Shown: positions 9,664 to 18,912, counted from the first letter of the stretch. The stretch: DNA of 64,000 bases from [Scytonema hofmanni] UTEX 2349 (GCF_000582685.1 NZ_KK073768.1:1858231-1922230), one strand, 5' to 3'. Notes: generated from the letters alone by a model not told the origin. Made by a program: numbers and translations.

Positions 9664-9885
9664 CTAAGGACTCTTAGTAGCGCTAGGACTAGCAGTAGCG
9701 CCAGGACTCATCATCGCACCACCAGGACTAGGACTCATCATCGCACCACCATCAGCAGGCTCACCTGCTGCGGGGGAAGTAGTTGCACCTGGTTCGCTGG
9801 TACCACCACCACCACCGCTGTCACAAGCTCCGAGAAGAGCAGCCAGACTTAACATTGCAGCAAAACCAAAGATTTTTATTTTCAT
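9664..9885 (-). CDS. Small secreted lipoprotein, Gly/Ser/Pro-rich
   Basis: A 73-residue lipoprotein. The signal peptide MKIKIFGFAAMLSLAALLGAC ends in a lipobox (LLGAC) whose cysteine would be lipidated. The mature part is low-complexity: GGGGG, then SPAAGEPADGGAMMSPS and a repeated GGAMMSP unit, ending PSATKSP. I chose the ATG at 9885 because AGGAG lies just upstream and the signal peptide starts there; the reading frame is open further upstream to 9939. No enzymatic domain is present. It may be a cell-surface or envelope spacer protein. The function is unknown. Confidence 0.72.
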   Translation of the reverse strand: MKIKIFGFAAMLSLAALLGACDSGGGGGTSEPGATTSPAAGEPADGGAMMSPSPGGAMMSPGATASPSATKSP

Positions 9886-10443
9886 AACTCCTCTTTCACC
9901 AATTATGGCAAGAACTATTTTTCGCCTGTTGAATACCATACCGTATTTGTTGCTTTTTTTTAAATGCTTCCTATTACAGATTTCCGCCAGATATTTTCTT
10001 CTTTTTTCTTTCAGCGTAAGTATTCTATAGCAATTTGATTAGTTTGTCTTAACTCAAGAAGAAGATAAATTTATCACTGAAGGTAGAGAAAGCAAATTTG
10101 GTAGCAATCCACGCTATCATACCAAAAATCCTCATCTGGGAGTGCATCTTGCCTAAGTTAGTTTTATCTAACCATACTGATGTGAAACAAAGGGGTTAGG
10201 GCTTAAGGGAGAATTCTGTAATGAGTAACGCTTGACGCAGCCCGCCTGTCGCAAGCAATACATTCTGCCCTTGAGGTTTCGCACTTCACTTCATGCAAAA
10301 ATTGGTGCAGCTACCTGTCAGAACAATTCATAGGGTGTAGGGTGTAATGTGTGCTGATTGCTGAAAAAATAATTTGAACTTTAGCAATCAAGAGACTAGT
10401 AACCAAAAATATAGTATTTCCTTTCCTCACAAAAGTAAAAGTT
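9886..10443. other. Intergenic region, possible coding remnant
   Basis: No intact gene is seen. A short open stretch at about 10058-10157 on the plus strand reads EDKFITEGRESKFGSN followed by PRYHTKNPHLGVHLA and a stop, with protein-like composition. It has no start or upstream continuation and may be the degraded end of a lost gene. The rest is AT-rich. Confidence 0.35.
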
Positions 10444-11118
10444 ATGGCTGTTGGTCGCAAATCATCTGTTGCAGCAAAGGGTAATTGGTTTGGGCGTATT
10501 ACCCAGCCCTCAGGGAAATCGCCTTCTGCGGGTTTTGAGTCAGCGTCGCGCAATGGTTCCATACCAATGTCCTCTAGAAGACAACGGCGTTCAAACACAA
10601 ATAAAACGGTTACGCCCGCACCTGGTCAATTGGGCAAACAAAAATTACCAAAGCAAAATGGCTCCTCGGCGACACCTAAAAGTCCAAAGGGAAATCAAGA
10701 GCGCGTTCCCGTAATGCCTAATTCTGAGTCACCACCTTTATGGTTACTACGCCTGCACACCATACATCGTAATTCCTCAATTGCAGCATTTTTGTTAGTG
10801 GCAGCAACCCTAGTAGTTTACGGTTGGACAGTTTATTCTCAAGAACTATGGAGTCAGGCATACCAAAAGTTGCAAAACTTGCAACGCCAAGACCGACAGT
10901 TGACAACAACCAACGAGGTGCTGCAAAACAAAATGGCTGTGGAAGGCGAAAAACCATCAACTGGGTTGGTAGCGCCAACTCCCGCGAGGGCGATTTTCAT
11001 CAATCCAGCATCTCATAATTTTAACTCAATGCCTTCTGTTGGAGACGTTGGGCGATCGCCAACAACAATGCCAAATTCTCAAACACAGCAGCAAAGCGCT
11101 CCTGGGCTGGGATATTAA
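10444..11118 (+). CDS. FtsL/DivIC-like bitopic division protein
   Basis: A 224-residue protein located directly before ftsI, the place of FtsL in many bacteria. The N-terminal 95 residues are basic, rich in Gln/Ser/Pro and presumably cytoplasmic. A single membrane helix follows (SIAAFLLVAATLVVYGWTVYS, about 118-138). A short heptad-rich coiled coil (YQKLQNLQRQDRQLTTTNEVLQN, quoted in parts: YQKLQNLQRQ and LTTTNEVLQN) comes next, then a Pro/Ser-rich periplasmic tail. Architecture and context support a septum protein that would couple FtsI to the divisome. Sequence identity to FtsL cannot be claimed, since FtsL proteins diverge strongly. Spacing to ftsI is about 140 bases of tandem repeats. Confidence 0.7.
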   Translation: MAVGRKSSVAAKGNWFGRITQPSGKSPSAGFESASRNGSIPMSSRRQRRSNTNKTVTPAPGQLGKQKLPKQNGSSATPKSPKGNQERVPVMPNSESPPLWLLRLHTIHRNSSIAAFLLVAATLVVYGWTVYSQELWSQAYQKLQNLQRQDRQLTTTNEVLQNKMAVEGEKPSTGLVAPTPARAIFINPASHNFNSMPSVGDVGRSPTTMPNSQTQQQSAPGLGY

Positions 11119-11259
11119 AGTCAGTTAGCGGTTAGTGGTTAGTGGTTAGTGGTTAGTAGTTAGTGGTTAGTGGTTAATCAAACAACAACTATCAACCATC
11201 AACTATCAAACAACAACTATCAACCATCAACGCTCCAAAAATGTAAAGGACAACAGACA
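11119..11259. repeat. Tandem heptamer repeats between ftsL-like gene and ftsI
   Basis: GTTAGTG units (11119-11175) are followed by complementary AACTATCAACCATC units (11185-11230). Together they could form a long imperfect hairpin in the transcript just before the ftsI start. Confidence 0.7.
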
Positions 11260-13101
11260 ATGCGAAAGTCACCAAGCAGAATAAAATTTAGAAATTTGCC
11301 TTCATCTGGATTCAAAAAACAGCAAAAGGCTTCAGTGCGAGCTTTAGAAAAAATTGCTTCTAGCACCCAAGACCAAACACCCAACATAAAGTACATAAAG
11401 TCCCGTTTGTTTCTGGTGTGGGGTGTATTAGTTGCGGCAGGACTTGGTTTAGCTTTGAACTTGTATCAGTTGCAAATTGTCAGAGGACCAAAGTTAACGC
11501 AGAGGGCACGAAACCAACAAATGGTAAATTTGCGACCTTTTATGCCCCGTCGTCCGGTGATAGATCGTGGTAATAATGTTTTAGCGCTCGACCGTCCTGT
11601 GTATACTATTTATGCTCATCCCAAGCTATTTAATAAGCCTGGGTCAGATATAGCAAATGAACTTGCGCCAATATTAAATAAAGACACTGCTGATTTAGAG
11701 AAAATTTTTCAAAGTAAAAAAAGCGGTATTCTACTTTCCTCTGCTTTGCCCGAAGAACTTGCCGATCGCATTTCTTCTTTACATCTAGATGGCTTGGAGT
11801 TAATTCAAAAATACTCCCGATTATACCCGCAACAGGATTTAGTTGCTGATGTGGTGGGCTATGTTGATCTTGACCGTCGCGGTCAGGCAGGTGTTGAATA
11901 TAGTCAAGAAAAGTTGTTAGAACGTTCTGGGCAAACGGTGCGAATGAGTCGGGCAGGTAATGGTGCGCTAATGCCAGATCATGCTCCGGAAGGATTTTTG
12001 CGTTTTGATGATTTACGTCTGCAACTGACTATTGATAGTCGCTTACAACGCTCGGCTCGTTTAGCTCTCAAACAACAGATGAAAAAGTTTGGGGCAAAAC
12101 GCGGAGCGGTAATTGTGATGGATGCGTGGGATGGTTCGCTCTTGGCTTTGGTTTCTCAACCTACTTATAATCCAAATGAATATTCAAAAGCTGATATTTC
12201 ATTGTTCAAAAACTGGACAGTGGCGGATCTTTATGAACCAGGATCGACTTTCAAGCCTTTGAATGTGGCGATCGCTCTCGAAAATGGTGTCATTAAACCA
12301 GATGATACGTTCAATGACCCAGGTTCTATTCAAGTCGCTGACCGAATTATCAGAAATGCTGAAAACAAACGTTACGGGCGAATAAACATCGCTCAGGTTC
12401 TGCAACACTCTAGCAACATTGGCATGGTGCAAATCATTCAGCGATTGCAGCCTTCAATTTACTACAACTGGCTAGAACGCTTAGGTTTAGGGCAAGGTAT
12501 TCAAACAGATTTGCCTTTTGAAGTAGCTAGTCAGTTAAAAAGCCAAGAAGAATTTACCGCCTCGCCAATTGAAGCAGCAACTACATCCTTTGGTCAAGGT
12601 TTTTCTTTAACACCTTTACAACTGGTACAAATGCACGCAGCTTTAGCAAATGGTGGAAAACTGGTTACGCCTCATATAGTCCGTGGGCTGATTGATACCA
12701 AAGGACATATGCATTATTCACCTAATTTACCAGCACCACGGCAAATTTTTTCTACTGTGACAACCCAAAAAGTTGTCGAAATGATGGAAACTGTAGTTTC
12801 TCAAGGAACTGGAAAAGCATCACAAATTCCTGGATATCGCATCGCCGGTAAAACTGGTACAGCTCAAGTAGCCAGTCGCGCCGGCGGCTACCTCAGTAAT
12901 GCGAAAATCACCAGTTTTGTAGGTATCTTGCCGGTGGAATCTCCTCGTTATGTAGTTTTGGCATTAGTGGATGAGCCAAAAGGACAAAATGCCTTTGGTT
13001 CCACCGTCGCTGCACCCATTGCTAAAGCGGTAATGGAAGCGCTGATTCCCATTGAACAAATTCCGCCAAGTATGCCAGTTAATTCGGCGCCTGTTCCGTA
13101 G
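11260..13101 (+). CDS. ftsI: Penicillin-binding protein 2/3 (peptidoglycan transpeptidase FtsI)
   Basis: A membrane-anchored transpeptidase that cross-links septal peptidoglycan. It has 613 residues from the ATG at 11260, preceded by AAGGA. The open frame continues upstream to a GTG at 11170, but that part encodes repeat DNA (NQTTTINHQLSN). One anchor lies near residues 50-70 (LFLVWGVLVAAGLGLALNLY). The dimerisation domain contains RRPVIDRG. The transpeptidase domain has the active serine S329 in GSTFKP, the SSN motif at 384-386 and KTGTAQ at 531-536. Short PASTA-less C-terminus. It is paired with the FtsL-like gene upstream. Confidence 0.95.
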   Translation: MRKSPSRIKFRNLPSSGFKKQQKASVRALEKIASSTQDQTPNIKYIKSRLFLVWGVLVAAGLGLALNLYQLQIVRGPKLTQRARNQQMVNLRPFMPRRPVIDRGNNVLALDRPVYTIYAHPKLFNKPGSDIANELAPILNKDTADLEKIFQSKKSGILLSSALPEELADRISSLHLDGLELIQKYSRLYPQQDLVADVVGYVDLDRRGQAGVEYSQEKLLERSGQTVRMSRAGNGALMPDHAPEGFLRFDDLRLQLTIDSRLQRSARLALKQQMKKFGAKRGAVIVMDAWDGSLLALVSQPTYNPNEYSKADISLFKNWTVADLYEPGSTFKPLNVAIALENGVIKPDDTFNDPGSIQVADRIIRNAENKRYGRINIAQVLQHSSNIGMVQIIQRLQPSIYYNWLERLGLGQGIQTDLPFEVASQLKSQEEFTASPIEAATTSFGQGFSLTPLQLVQMHAALANGGKLVTPHIVRGLIDTKGHMHYSPNLPAPRQIFSTVTTQKVVEMMETVVSQGTGKASQIPGYRIAGKTGTAQVASRAGGYLSNAKITSFVGILPVESPRYVVLALVDEPKGQNAFGSTVAAPIAKAVMEALIPIEQIPPSMPVNSAPVP

Positions 13102-13338
13102 TGGGGAGTGAGAGAGATGGGGAGATGGGGAGATGGGGAGATGGGGAGACAAAAAATGCCCAATGCCCCATGCCCAAGGGGTCACTGTGCCAAAACGGTA
13201 AAACTGTACGCACTTGGCTGAATGATTCACCTTGCAAGCTTTGTAGATAAGCGCGTACAATTTTTTTCGCCTTCCTCTTAATTACTCACATCACATCTTC
13301 CAGTTTGGGTCAAGAGCAGTCCAATATGTCCCTTGGGG
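13102..13338. other. Intergenic region with GGGGAGAT tandem repeat
   Basis: GGGGAGAT octamers repeat at about 13118-13148, followed by GCCCAAT-type units. No gene is seen between the convergent ftsI and HTH-dynamin genes. Confidence 0.6.
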
Positions 13339-15597
13339 TCAATTTTTGCACTCAGAATGAGGAGCAAAATTAGTATTCGACCAAGGAATTCCGGCGAAAA
13401 AATCCCTACCTACCTCCAATATCTTGATAATTTCTTCAATTCGCTCTTTTGAATCTGTTTTAGGAGACGTTATCTCACGTAGATGTTGAATATATTTGTT
13501 CCAATCAACTTCTACTGCGTTTGCCCCTTTCTCAAAACTTTTAGTTGTATCTTGCCAGAACTGATCAATTCCTTCTAGGAACTTTTCATGTACACGTTGT
13601 TCTTCAAAGTATTTAACGGTCTGCTTTGCCAAACGCTTCTCCCAAGACTCGCCAAACAAGCTCCCCAGTGCAAAAGCTAATGCAGCAGCTAGACCTACCG
13701 CAAGCACGATAGGACCACCAATAGCAGCTACAAAAGCAATTACCGCTGCTGTGCCACCGAGACTAATACCAAGTGCTGACAAAAGGCTAACTAACTGGGC
13801 AACTAAAATATAACCGCCCAAATTTCCCAGCGCTGCTGCCCAAGCAGACAAAGCTCCGATGCTTGTTAGACCTGCAAGCCCGCCGATAAAAGACCCTTGA
13901 GCATCCCAGGGAATCTGAATAGATATGTCTAGATTTGGCAGTTTAAGTAAAGCTTCTTGGTATGATCCGAGGAAAGCTTCAATCTCAGGCGTTAACTTCT
14001 CTGAATTGGCTTTAATGAGATTTTCCGCTTCAGCTTGAAGTTTCTCCAGAAGATAGCCGGAGAGATATTCCTTCGCCTCTTTTTTATCGCTGTATTTATT
14101 TCGTATTGTCTGTTCTACAGTCTCGACATTTAGTAATTGTTCTACATATTTCTGAAAGGAAACTTTAGTGTCTTTTTTTAACTCATTGATGCGTTGGTCT
14201 ACTTTATTACGTTTATGCTGAGTTTCTTTTTGATGAGCAGACTCATTATCTTCGATTGCTTGTAATTGCGCTCGCCCTAAATCTATATCAGCAAGAGTTT
14301 TTTGGTACGCCTCAATCTGGCTAGAATACTTATTTGGGTTATCCTCCTTTATCGCTTGAAGTTCTCTCTGAACACGGCAGATACGTGCTTGAGGAAGAAA
14401 TTCTTCTAGTGTTTTGGTCAAATCATCAAATAGTCGTTGACATCTATCATGTCTTTCTGACCAGAAGGTGAAAAACCTTGCTTTAAAATCTTCTTCGGTA
14501 ATAAATCGATTTGTCTGTTCCCTACGCTCTTTGAGTGCGGATTCATTTAATTGATTGTAAAGGCGTTTTGAGGCTTTATCTGGGATTTCTTGAAGTTGAT
14601 GGTCAGAGATGCTTGGATCGGCATGGGTCGCTACAATGAAGAAATTACCCAGTGTTGGAAAATTGTCGCATTCATTTTCTGGGAAAGGAAGTAAACGCAC
14701 TAAGCCACCGAGACGAATCATGTCTTGACCATTAATGTGACCCTTGGCTGGCGAAGCATACAGCAATACATCGGCGATCTGTGCTGCGCTATTAGCCTTC
14801 TCAACATCCTTTGAAACCTCATCCGGTTGATCTGAGTAACCAGGGAGGTCTATCAAGTTACAGGCTTGTAGTAGAGGGGATTCCATATAAACTACGGCTG
14901 CATGGGCTGCTACATCCTCATTGCTGCCATGTACGCCGTATTTTGGCAAAATATCGAAGTTTCCTGCTTGTAAACAATACCGCTCGCAACGTTCTTTGTC
15001 ATCAAGGAGTAACAAGTCAATTATTTGCTTACCTTTTTCATCTTTTAGCCAAAAGCCCTCCTCAAAAATCAATACATCTCCCTTGAACCATTCAGGACGG
15101 TCTTCGATGTGGCGAATAAATGTAATTACTCGTGTTGCTGGTTGATAGCCAACTGGCAAGTTTTTGCTGCCCAGGAGAGCATTAGCCATATGTGACTTAC
15201 CAGCGTCAAATCCTCCAGTTAATACCACATTTGGCTTTTGCCTATAACGATTTAGTTGCCGTTTGAGATCATCTGGAGTCGCTAACCTAGTTGGCAGGTC
15301 TAATGTATTTACTTTATGAGATGCATCAATATATTGATTTAGTAAATTTAGTCTGCGATACAGTTCCACGTATGGAGTCCCTGGATCAATTCCTTTGAGT
15401 GGTGGTGTTGGTGCTGACATAGCAGTAGCAATGTCAACTCCAAATATTTGCAGCCATTTCACTAAAAGCCCCATTGGAACTGTTTCAGAAGCCTGCTCAT
15501 AAAGGGAAACTTCTCTGTCGGAGATGCCTAGTATACTAGCCACCTGCACTTGACCCATGCCTGCCTTCTGACGATATCCTCGTAAATCAATATTCAT
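13339..15597 (-). CDS. Dynamin-like GTPase with N-terminal XRE-type helix-turn-helix
   Basis: A 752-residue protein joining a DNA-binding domain to a large GTPase. Residues 1-55 form an XRE/Cro-type HTH (QVQVASILGISDREVSLYEQ). The GTPase domain has the P-loop GGFDAGKS at 128-135, a T-rich switch (PATRVITFIRH) and the G3 motif LIDLPGY near 250. A long charged coiled-coil region spans about 400-560. Residues 580-660 are a Gly/Ala-rich hydrophobic hairpin (IAFVAAIGGPIVLAVGLAAA) that probably inserts into membrane, as in bacterial dynamin-like proteins. The HTH-dynamin fusion is unusual. It might tether DNA to membrane or act in stress or phage response. It is monocistronic, with no obvious partner. 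Confidence 0.82.
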   Translation of the reverse strand: MNIDLRGYRQKAGMGQVQVASILGISDREVSLYEQASETVPMGLLVKWLQIFGVDIATAMSAPTPPLKGIDPGTPYVELYRRLNLLNQYIDASHKVNTLDLPTRLATPDDLKRQLNRYRQKPNVVLTGGFDAGKSHMANALLGSKNLPVGYQPATRVITFIRHIEDRPEWFKGDVLIFEEGFWLKDEKGKQIIDLLLLDDKERCERYCLQAGNFDILPKYGVHGSNEDVAAHAAVVYMESPLLQACNLIDLPGYSDQPDEVSKDVEKANSAAQIADVLLYASPAKGHINGQDMIRLGGLVRLLPFPENECDNFPTLGNFFIVATHADPSISDHQLQEIPDKASKRLYNQLNESALKERREQTNRFITEEDFKARFFTFWSERHDRCQRLFDDLTKTLEEFLPQARICRVQRELQAIKEDNPNKYSSQIEAYQKTLADIDLGRAQLQAIEDNESAHQKETQHKRNKVDQRINELKKDTKVSFQKYVEQLLNVETVEQTIRNKYSDKKEAKEYLSGYLLEKLQAEAENLIKANSEKLTPEIEAFLGSYQEALLKLPNLDISIQIPWDAQGSFIGGLAGLTSIGALSAWAAALGNLGGYILVAQLVSLLSALGISLGGTAAVIAFVAAIGGPIVLAVGLAAALAFALGSLFGESWEKRLAKQTVKYFEEQRVHEKFLEGIDQFWQDTTKSFEKGANAVEVDWNKYIQHLREITSPKTDSKERIEEIIKILEVGRDFFAGIPWSNTNFAPHSECKN

Positions 15598-16236
15598 TGG
15601 TGTATCTCAAATGTATCCAGAATATTACTAATTAAAGTTTTGTAGAATAAATAGCTAACAGCGAGTAGAGATTACCGATCCTTTGAATCGGAGTTAACGA
15701 ACCATGATGATATTGCTGGTGTGGAAATGCTTCATCGCGTTGGCAATAAAGAGCAATGAAGGTGCCGCAAGCAAAGCTGTAACGGGTACTGTTTTCAGGT
15801 ATATCACTCAATTATAAGTTGCAAGATATCATATATTAATCTGATATTTTACGTATTTGTACGCATTAAACAAAGATAACTGCCGCCACAATATTAAATT
15901 TTTAGTGCGGATGAACCAATTTCGCACAAATCTGGTAACATTTAAATCACGCTTTGGCACGGCAAAGTCTACCCTTGAGTTAAAGTCAAGTTGATAGACA
16001 GCCAACCCTTATAGCCACCCTAGCCGTGGGTAGTTATAACCGAAGTTGAATTCACATTTCTAGAAACAACCTCACACAAAGAATCTAGAAGTTTTTGTAG
16101 GCTCAATTTCGGCAATAAATATAAGTGCTTTCGTCACCACTTATGCCATTTCACTTTTAATTGTTTTTTAAGATTTGCTCCTCGCCATGTCAGATAAGTC
16201 AATTAATCGCCTCAACTGCTCAATTAGGAGACAAAA
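15598..16236. other. Intergenic region upstream of the BON lipoprotein gene
   Basis: No gene is convincing. A stretch at about 15670-15757 on the plus strand can be read as DYRSFESELTNHDDIAGVEM and a little more before a stop. It looks like the end of a lost gene but lacks a start. The 200 bases before 16237 probably hold the promoter of the lipoprotein gene. Inverted motifs near 15975-16035 (CCTTGAGTTAAAGTCAAG and CCACCCTAGCCGTGGG) could be operators. Confidence 0.35.
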
Positions 16237-16653
16237 ATGAAAAAGCTAATTCCATTTCTAGTCAGCGGCATTTTGCTAGTCGGTACTATTGGCTGTCAAG
16301 AAGCTACTAAAACTGGTTCAGAGACTCAAACTGGCGCACCAGCAAAAGAGGCTTCCCAGACGACTGGCGACGCAATGAAAGGCGACGCGATGAAAGGCGA
16401 CGCAATGAAAGGCGACGCGATGAAAGGCGACGCGATGAAAGGTGGAGCCGACACGAAAAGCTTAGTTAATAGCAAACTAACAGAAAAGATTCCTGGCAGC
16501 AAGTTAGCAGCTGAAGATAAAGATGGTGTTGTAACCGTTACAGGAACAGTACCATCTGAAGCGGATATCAAGAAAATTGAACCCGCTGTCAAAGAAGTCA
16601 AGGGTGTAAAAAGCGTGAAAGTGGAAGCAACAGTTGGTACTGCAAAACCGTAG
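16237..16653 (+). CDS. BON-domain lipoprotein with GDAMK tandem repeat
   Basis: A secreted lipoprotein of 138 residues. The signal peptide MKKLIPFLVSGILLVGTIGC ends in a lipobox (VGTIGC). A Thr/Gln-rich linker follows, then five tandem GDAMK pentapeptides (residues 46-70), then a BON domain (VNSKLTEKIPGSKLAAE, VVTVTGTVPSEADIKKIE, VKSVKVEA) of the kind that binds lipid in periplasmic stress proteins such as OsmY. AGGAG sits eight bases before the ATG, a good ribosome site. The pentapeptide repeat is encoded by 15-base units differing only in GCA/GCG, so copy number may vary between strains. Confidence 0.85.
   Translation: MKKLIPFLVSGILLVGTIGCQEATKTGSETQTGAPAKEASQTTGDAMKGDAMKGDAMKGDAMKGDAMKGGADTKSLVNSKLTEKIPGSKLAAEDKDGVVTVTGTVPSEADIKKIEPAVKEVKGVKSVKVEATVGTAKP
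16375..16440 (+). repeat. Coding minisatellite, 15-bp units
   Basis: GACGCAATGAAAGGC and GACGCGATGAAAGGC units repeat five times. They encode GDAMK and keep the frame with any copy number. Confidence 0.9.
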
Positions 16654-16676
16654 TAGAACTACACAAGTTTAGTGAA

Positions 16677-16707
16677 TTTATTTTGAGCTACATGAACTCA
16701 AAATAAA
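16677..16707. terminator. Hairpin between convergent genes
   Basis: TTTATTTTGAG and CTCAAAATAAA form an 11-bp perfect stem with a nine-base loop, 24 bases after the lipoprotein stop and 35 before the end of the convergent ligase gene. There is no strong T tract on either side, so it is a candidate bidirectional terminator only. Confidence 0.45.
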
Positions 16708-16741
16708 CAAAAGGGGAAAGGGGAAAGGGGGGAAGAAATTG

Positions 16742-17893
16742 TCAGAAAGGGAATTGTAACCTTTCCTCTTTTTTCCTTTCCCCTTTACTTAGACCAGATT
16801 GGTAAGTTTGTAAGAGTGCCTCTTCTATGGAACCGACTCGGTTAAAAATCTGAATTAGTTTATGAGCTGGTGTTTCGCGCTTTTCAAGCATAACTTTCAG
16901 CGGTGCTAACAACTGAACATCAGGATCGTTGAAGAGTGCAATTTCAGACGCTTGCAAAACTTGAAGAGCGATCGCTAAAATATCTTGGTTGTCAAAACCT
17001 TCTTTTGCGGATATTTGATGTTTCTCCCCATCGGGTACAGTTGCTCTACCCAAAAGAGTTTGATCTAACACCAAACCCTTTAATAATGCTAACAATCCGG
17101 CATAAATTGTAAAATCATCACAACTATCAAAAGCCTTAAATTCAATTCTCCCAACTTCTGCGGGTATGCGTGCTATTTTCGTTAATGAAGGTACGCTATC
17201 TATCAGTTGTTCGCGCTTTTCTACAAATACCATCACCGCTGGTCTTTTTCCCGTTCTAATAAATGTCCTTACCGATAAACCATCCCACAAAGTACCTTGA
17301 TAAAAAGGAGAACTATAACTAAATGGAACGATGTAGGGGCTGTAATAAGTTAACTTTTTCCCAATATCAATTACACCTTCAGCCGATAACCCGCTAACTG
17401 ATATATTTAAATCAGGACCATAAGTCAACATGGGGATGTGTGCCGTTTGTCTTTCTGGGGAAGTTTGCCGCCATTTTATTTCATAATCATTTAATGGGGG
17501 TTGCGGCTTAAAAACAGCATAGTATGGATTAAAACTGATTAAAACAGGTGAAAAACCGAAGCTACTAGCATTTTCACATAGCAACCGAAAACTTTCGGAT
17601 AATTCATTTATAGCGTTTTGAATAGTAGAATTTATCGTTGTTCTGATTTCAATACCTTTAGGAACGCATTCGATGACATTTTCTGAATCTTCAAATCGTT
17701 CAAACCCTTCAATATACCATCTTTTTTGTTTAATACCAGCATTACCGACACGCAATTGGGGATAGTCGCTGGGGTATGTGGGTAATCTTTCTACAATTTG
17801 ATTAAAATCAGCGAATTTTGTTCGCGAAAAATCAGCAAACTTTCCTTCTTTGTTGAAGAAAGCGACTTCATGCTCAATACCAAAATAAAACAT
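16742..17893 (-). CDS. GCS2-like carboxylate-amine ligase
   Basis: A 383-residue protein with the fold signatures of the glutamate-cysteine ligase type 2 (YbdK-like) family, which joins a carboxylate to an amine with ATP. Visible elements are GIEHEVAFF at the N-terminus, KGIEIRTTINST near 80-90, AHIPMLTYGPDLNISVSG near 155-170, PFSYSSPFYQGTLWDGLSVR near 190-210 and VGRIEFKAFDSCDDF near 247-261. These match the conserved strands that hold metal-ATP and substrate. The substrate is unknown. A methyltransferase gene lies 25 bases upstream on the same strand and an ATP-grasp-like gene is divergent, which suggests a small-molecule pathway rather than glutathione synthesis. Confidence 0.68.
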   Translation of the reverse strand: MFYFGIEHEVAFFNKEGKFADFSRTKFADFNQIVERLPTYPSDYPQLRVGNAGIKQKRWYIEGFERFEDSENVIECVPKGIEIRTTINSTIQNAINELSESFRLLCENASSFGFSPVLISFNPYYAVFKPQPPLNDYEIKWRQTSPERQTAHIPMLTYGPDLNISVSGLSAEGVIDIGKKLTYYSPYIVPFSYSSPFYQGTLWDGLSVRTFIRTGKRPAVMVFVEKREQLIDSVPSLTKIARIPAEVGRIEFKAFDSCDDFTIYAGLLALLKGLVLDQTLLGRATVPDGEKHQISAKEGFDNQDILAIALQVLQASEIALFNDPDVQLLAPLKVMLEKRETPAHKLIQIFNRVGSIEEALLQTYQSGLSKGERKKEERLQFPF

Positions 17894-17918
17894 TATGTAT
17901 ACCTGAAAATACTGGGAT

Positions 17919-18734
17919 TTAACTCAATCTAACTAATGTTAAGCGATACGTATTCCGCAAGAAAGGAATATAGGAAAAAAGCAAGCGATTTATCAGTGAA
18001 AAGCGTCGTAGATATTTAGCAGGTAAGTCTGCAAATGTAAAGACTTCGATTACTTGATAGCGGAAATCCCAGTCTTGAATCTTGCGAATATCTGAGATAC
18101 TCCAATTAAATTTTGCCGAGGTGTAATTTACTGAGTCATGTCTCTTCTGATTTTTCACCATCAGCGGTGACATAGAATCAAAAGTAAACCAACAACCAGG
18201 AAAATGCTCTAAAAGATTAGCAAACAACTGCTGCACTTGTTCTTCACTGAGATACATCAGTACTCCCTCTGCCACAAACATACAAGGTGCATTAACTGCT
18301 TTAACGCGCTCAATCCAATCTATATCCAAGGCTGAAGCCGTGATAAACTGACGGCGTTGTGTTTCTTCAAAAAACTGCTTTCGCAGCGTCATTGAGTCTG
18401 GTAAGTCTAAATCAAACCAGCGTACTTCACCATTATCAACTCGCTCAAAACGGGTATTGAGTCCTGCACCAATTTCTATCACCGAACCTTGAGGATGTTG
18501 TTGGAGATAAGCGCTTACCCAGTTGTCGAGGATCATTCCTCGCAAGCAAGTGCCTATTTGAGAGTTTTTGGCAGTAGCAAATTTATCAAAATCGTAATCG
18601 ATCGCCTCCATAATCTCGACCGATTTCCGGTCTTGTATAATTGGATCGGGTTTGGAAAACTCACAAGCTCTAGCCCAGAGCGGGATTAGCAGAGTTTCTT
18701 GAACAACACCAAGGTTAACTGTGGTTTTAGTCAT
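17919..18734 (-). CDS. SAM-dependent O-methyltransferase, LCMT/PPM1 family
   Basis: A 271-residue methyltransferase of the leucine-carboxyl-methyltransferase-like family (COG3315 type), often found in natural-product clusters. SAM-binding motifs are VIEIGAGLNTRFERV near 85-99, WFDLDLPDSM near 105-114 and FVAEGVLMYLSEEQV near 152-166. The start at 18734 has a strong GGAGG seven bases upstream. The family usually methylates carboxyl groups, so a carboxylate made or used by the neighbouring ligase is a reasonable guess. The gene leads a two-gene unit with the GCS2-like ligase 25 bases downstream. Confidence 0.85.
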   Translation of the reverse strand: MTKTTVNLGVVQETLLIPLWARACEFSKPDPIIQDRKSVEIMEAIDYDFDKFATAKNSQIGTCLRGMILDNWVSAYLQQHPQGSVIEIGAGLNTRFERVDNGEVRWFDLDLPDSMTLRKQFFEETQRRQFITASALDIDWIERVKAVNAPCMFVAEGVLMYLSEEQVQQLFANLLEHFPGCWFTFDSMSPLMVKNQKRHDSVNYTSAKFNWSISDIRKIQDWDFRYQVIEVFTFADLPAKYLRRFSLINRLLFSYIPFLRNTYRLTLVRLS

Positions 18735-18845
18735 AAAAATACCTCCACTACACAGATTAACTCTCTCTTGGTGGATTTAACTATAAATATTCTCAAAAAT
18801 ATTTGCATAGGGTAGGATATGGGAGAGCGATCGTCCGTATGTTGC

Positions 18846-18912
18846 TGAGGCATTTCTTTCAGAAATGCCTCCCTCGTTGCAAAGCAACGAGGCAACTGCA
18901 CCAAGTGCAGTT
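18846..18912. repeat. Three back-to-back perfect hairpins
   Basis: In the divergent gap, GAGGCATTTC-TTTCA-GAAATGCCTC (18846-18870), CCTCGTTGC-AAA-GCAACGAGG (18871-18891) and CAACTGCAC-CAA-GTGCAGTTG (18892-18912) follow each other without a spacer. HIP1-like palindromes follow at 18935-18945 and 18970-18980. Confidence 0.85.

Noticed and set aside
10451..11018. Alternative frames within the FtsL-like gene (87, 86 and 64 codons)
   Set aside because: The 224-codon frame has the membrane helix and coiled coil expected before ftsI; others lack support.
15670..15757. Possible gene fragment DYRSFESELTNHDD
   Set aside because: Too short, without start or upstream coding; kept only as a possible remnant.
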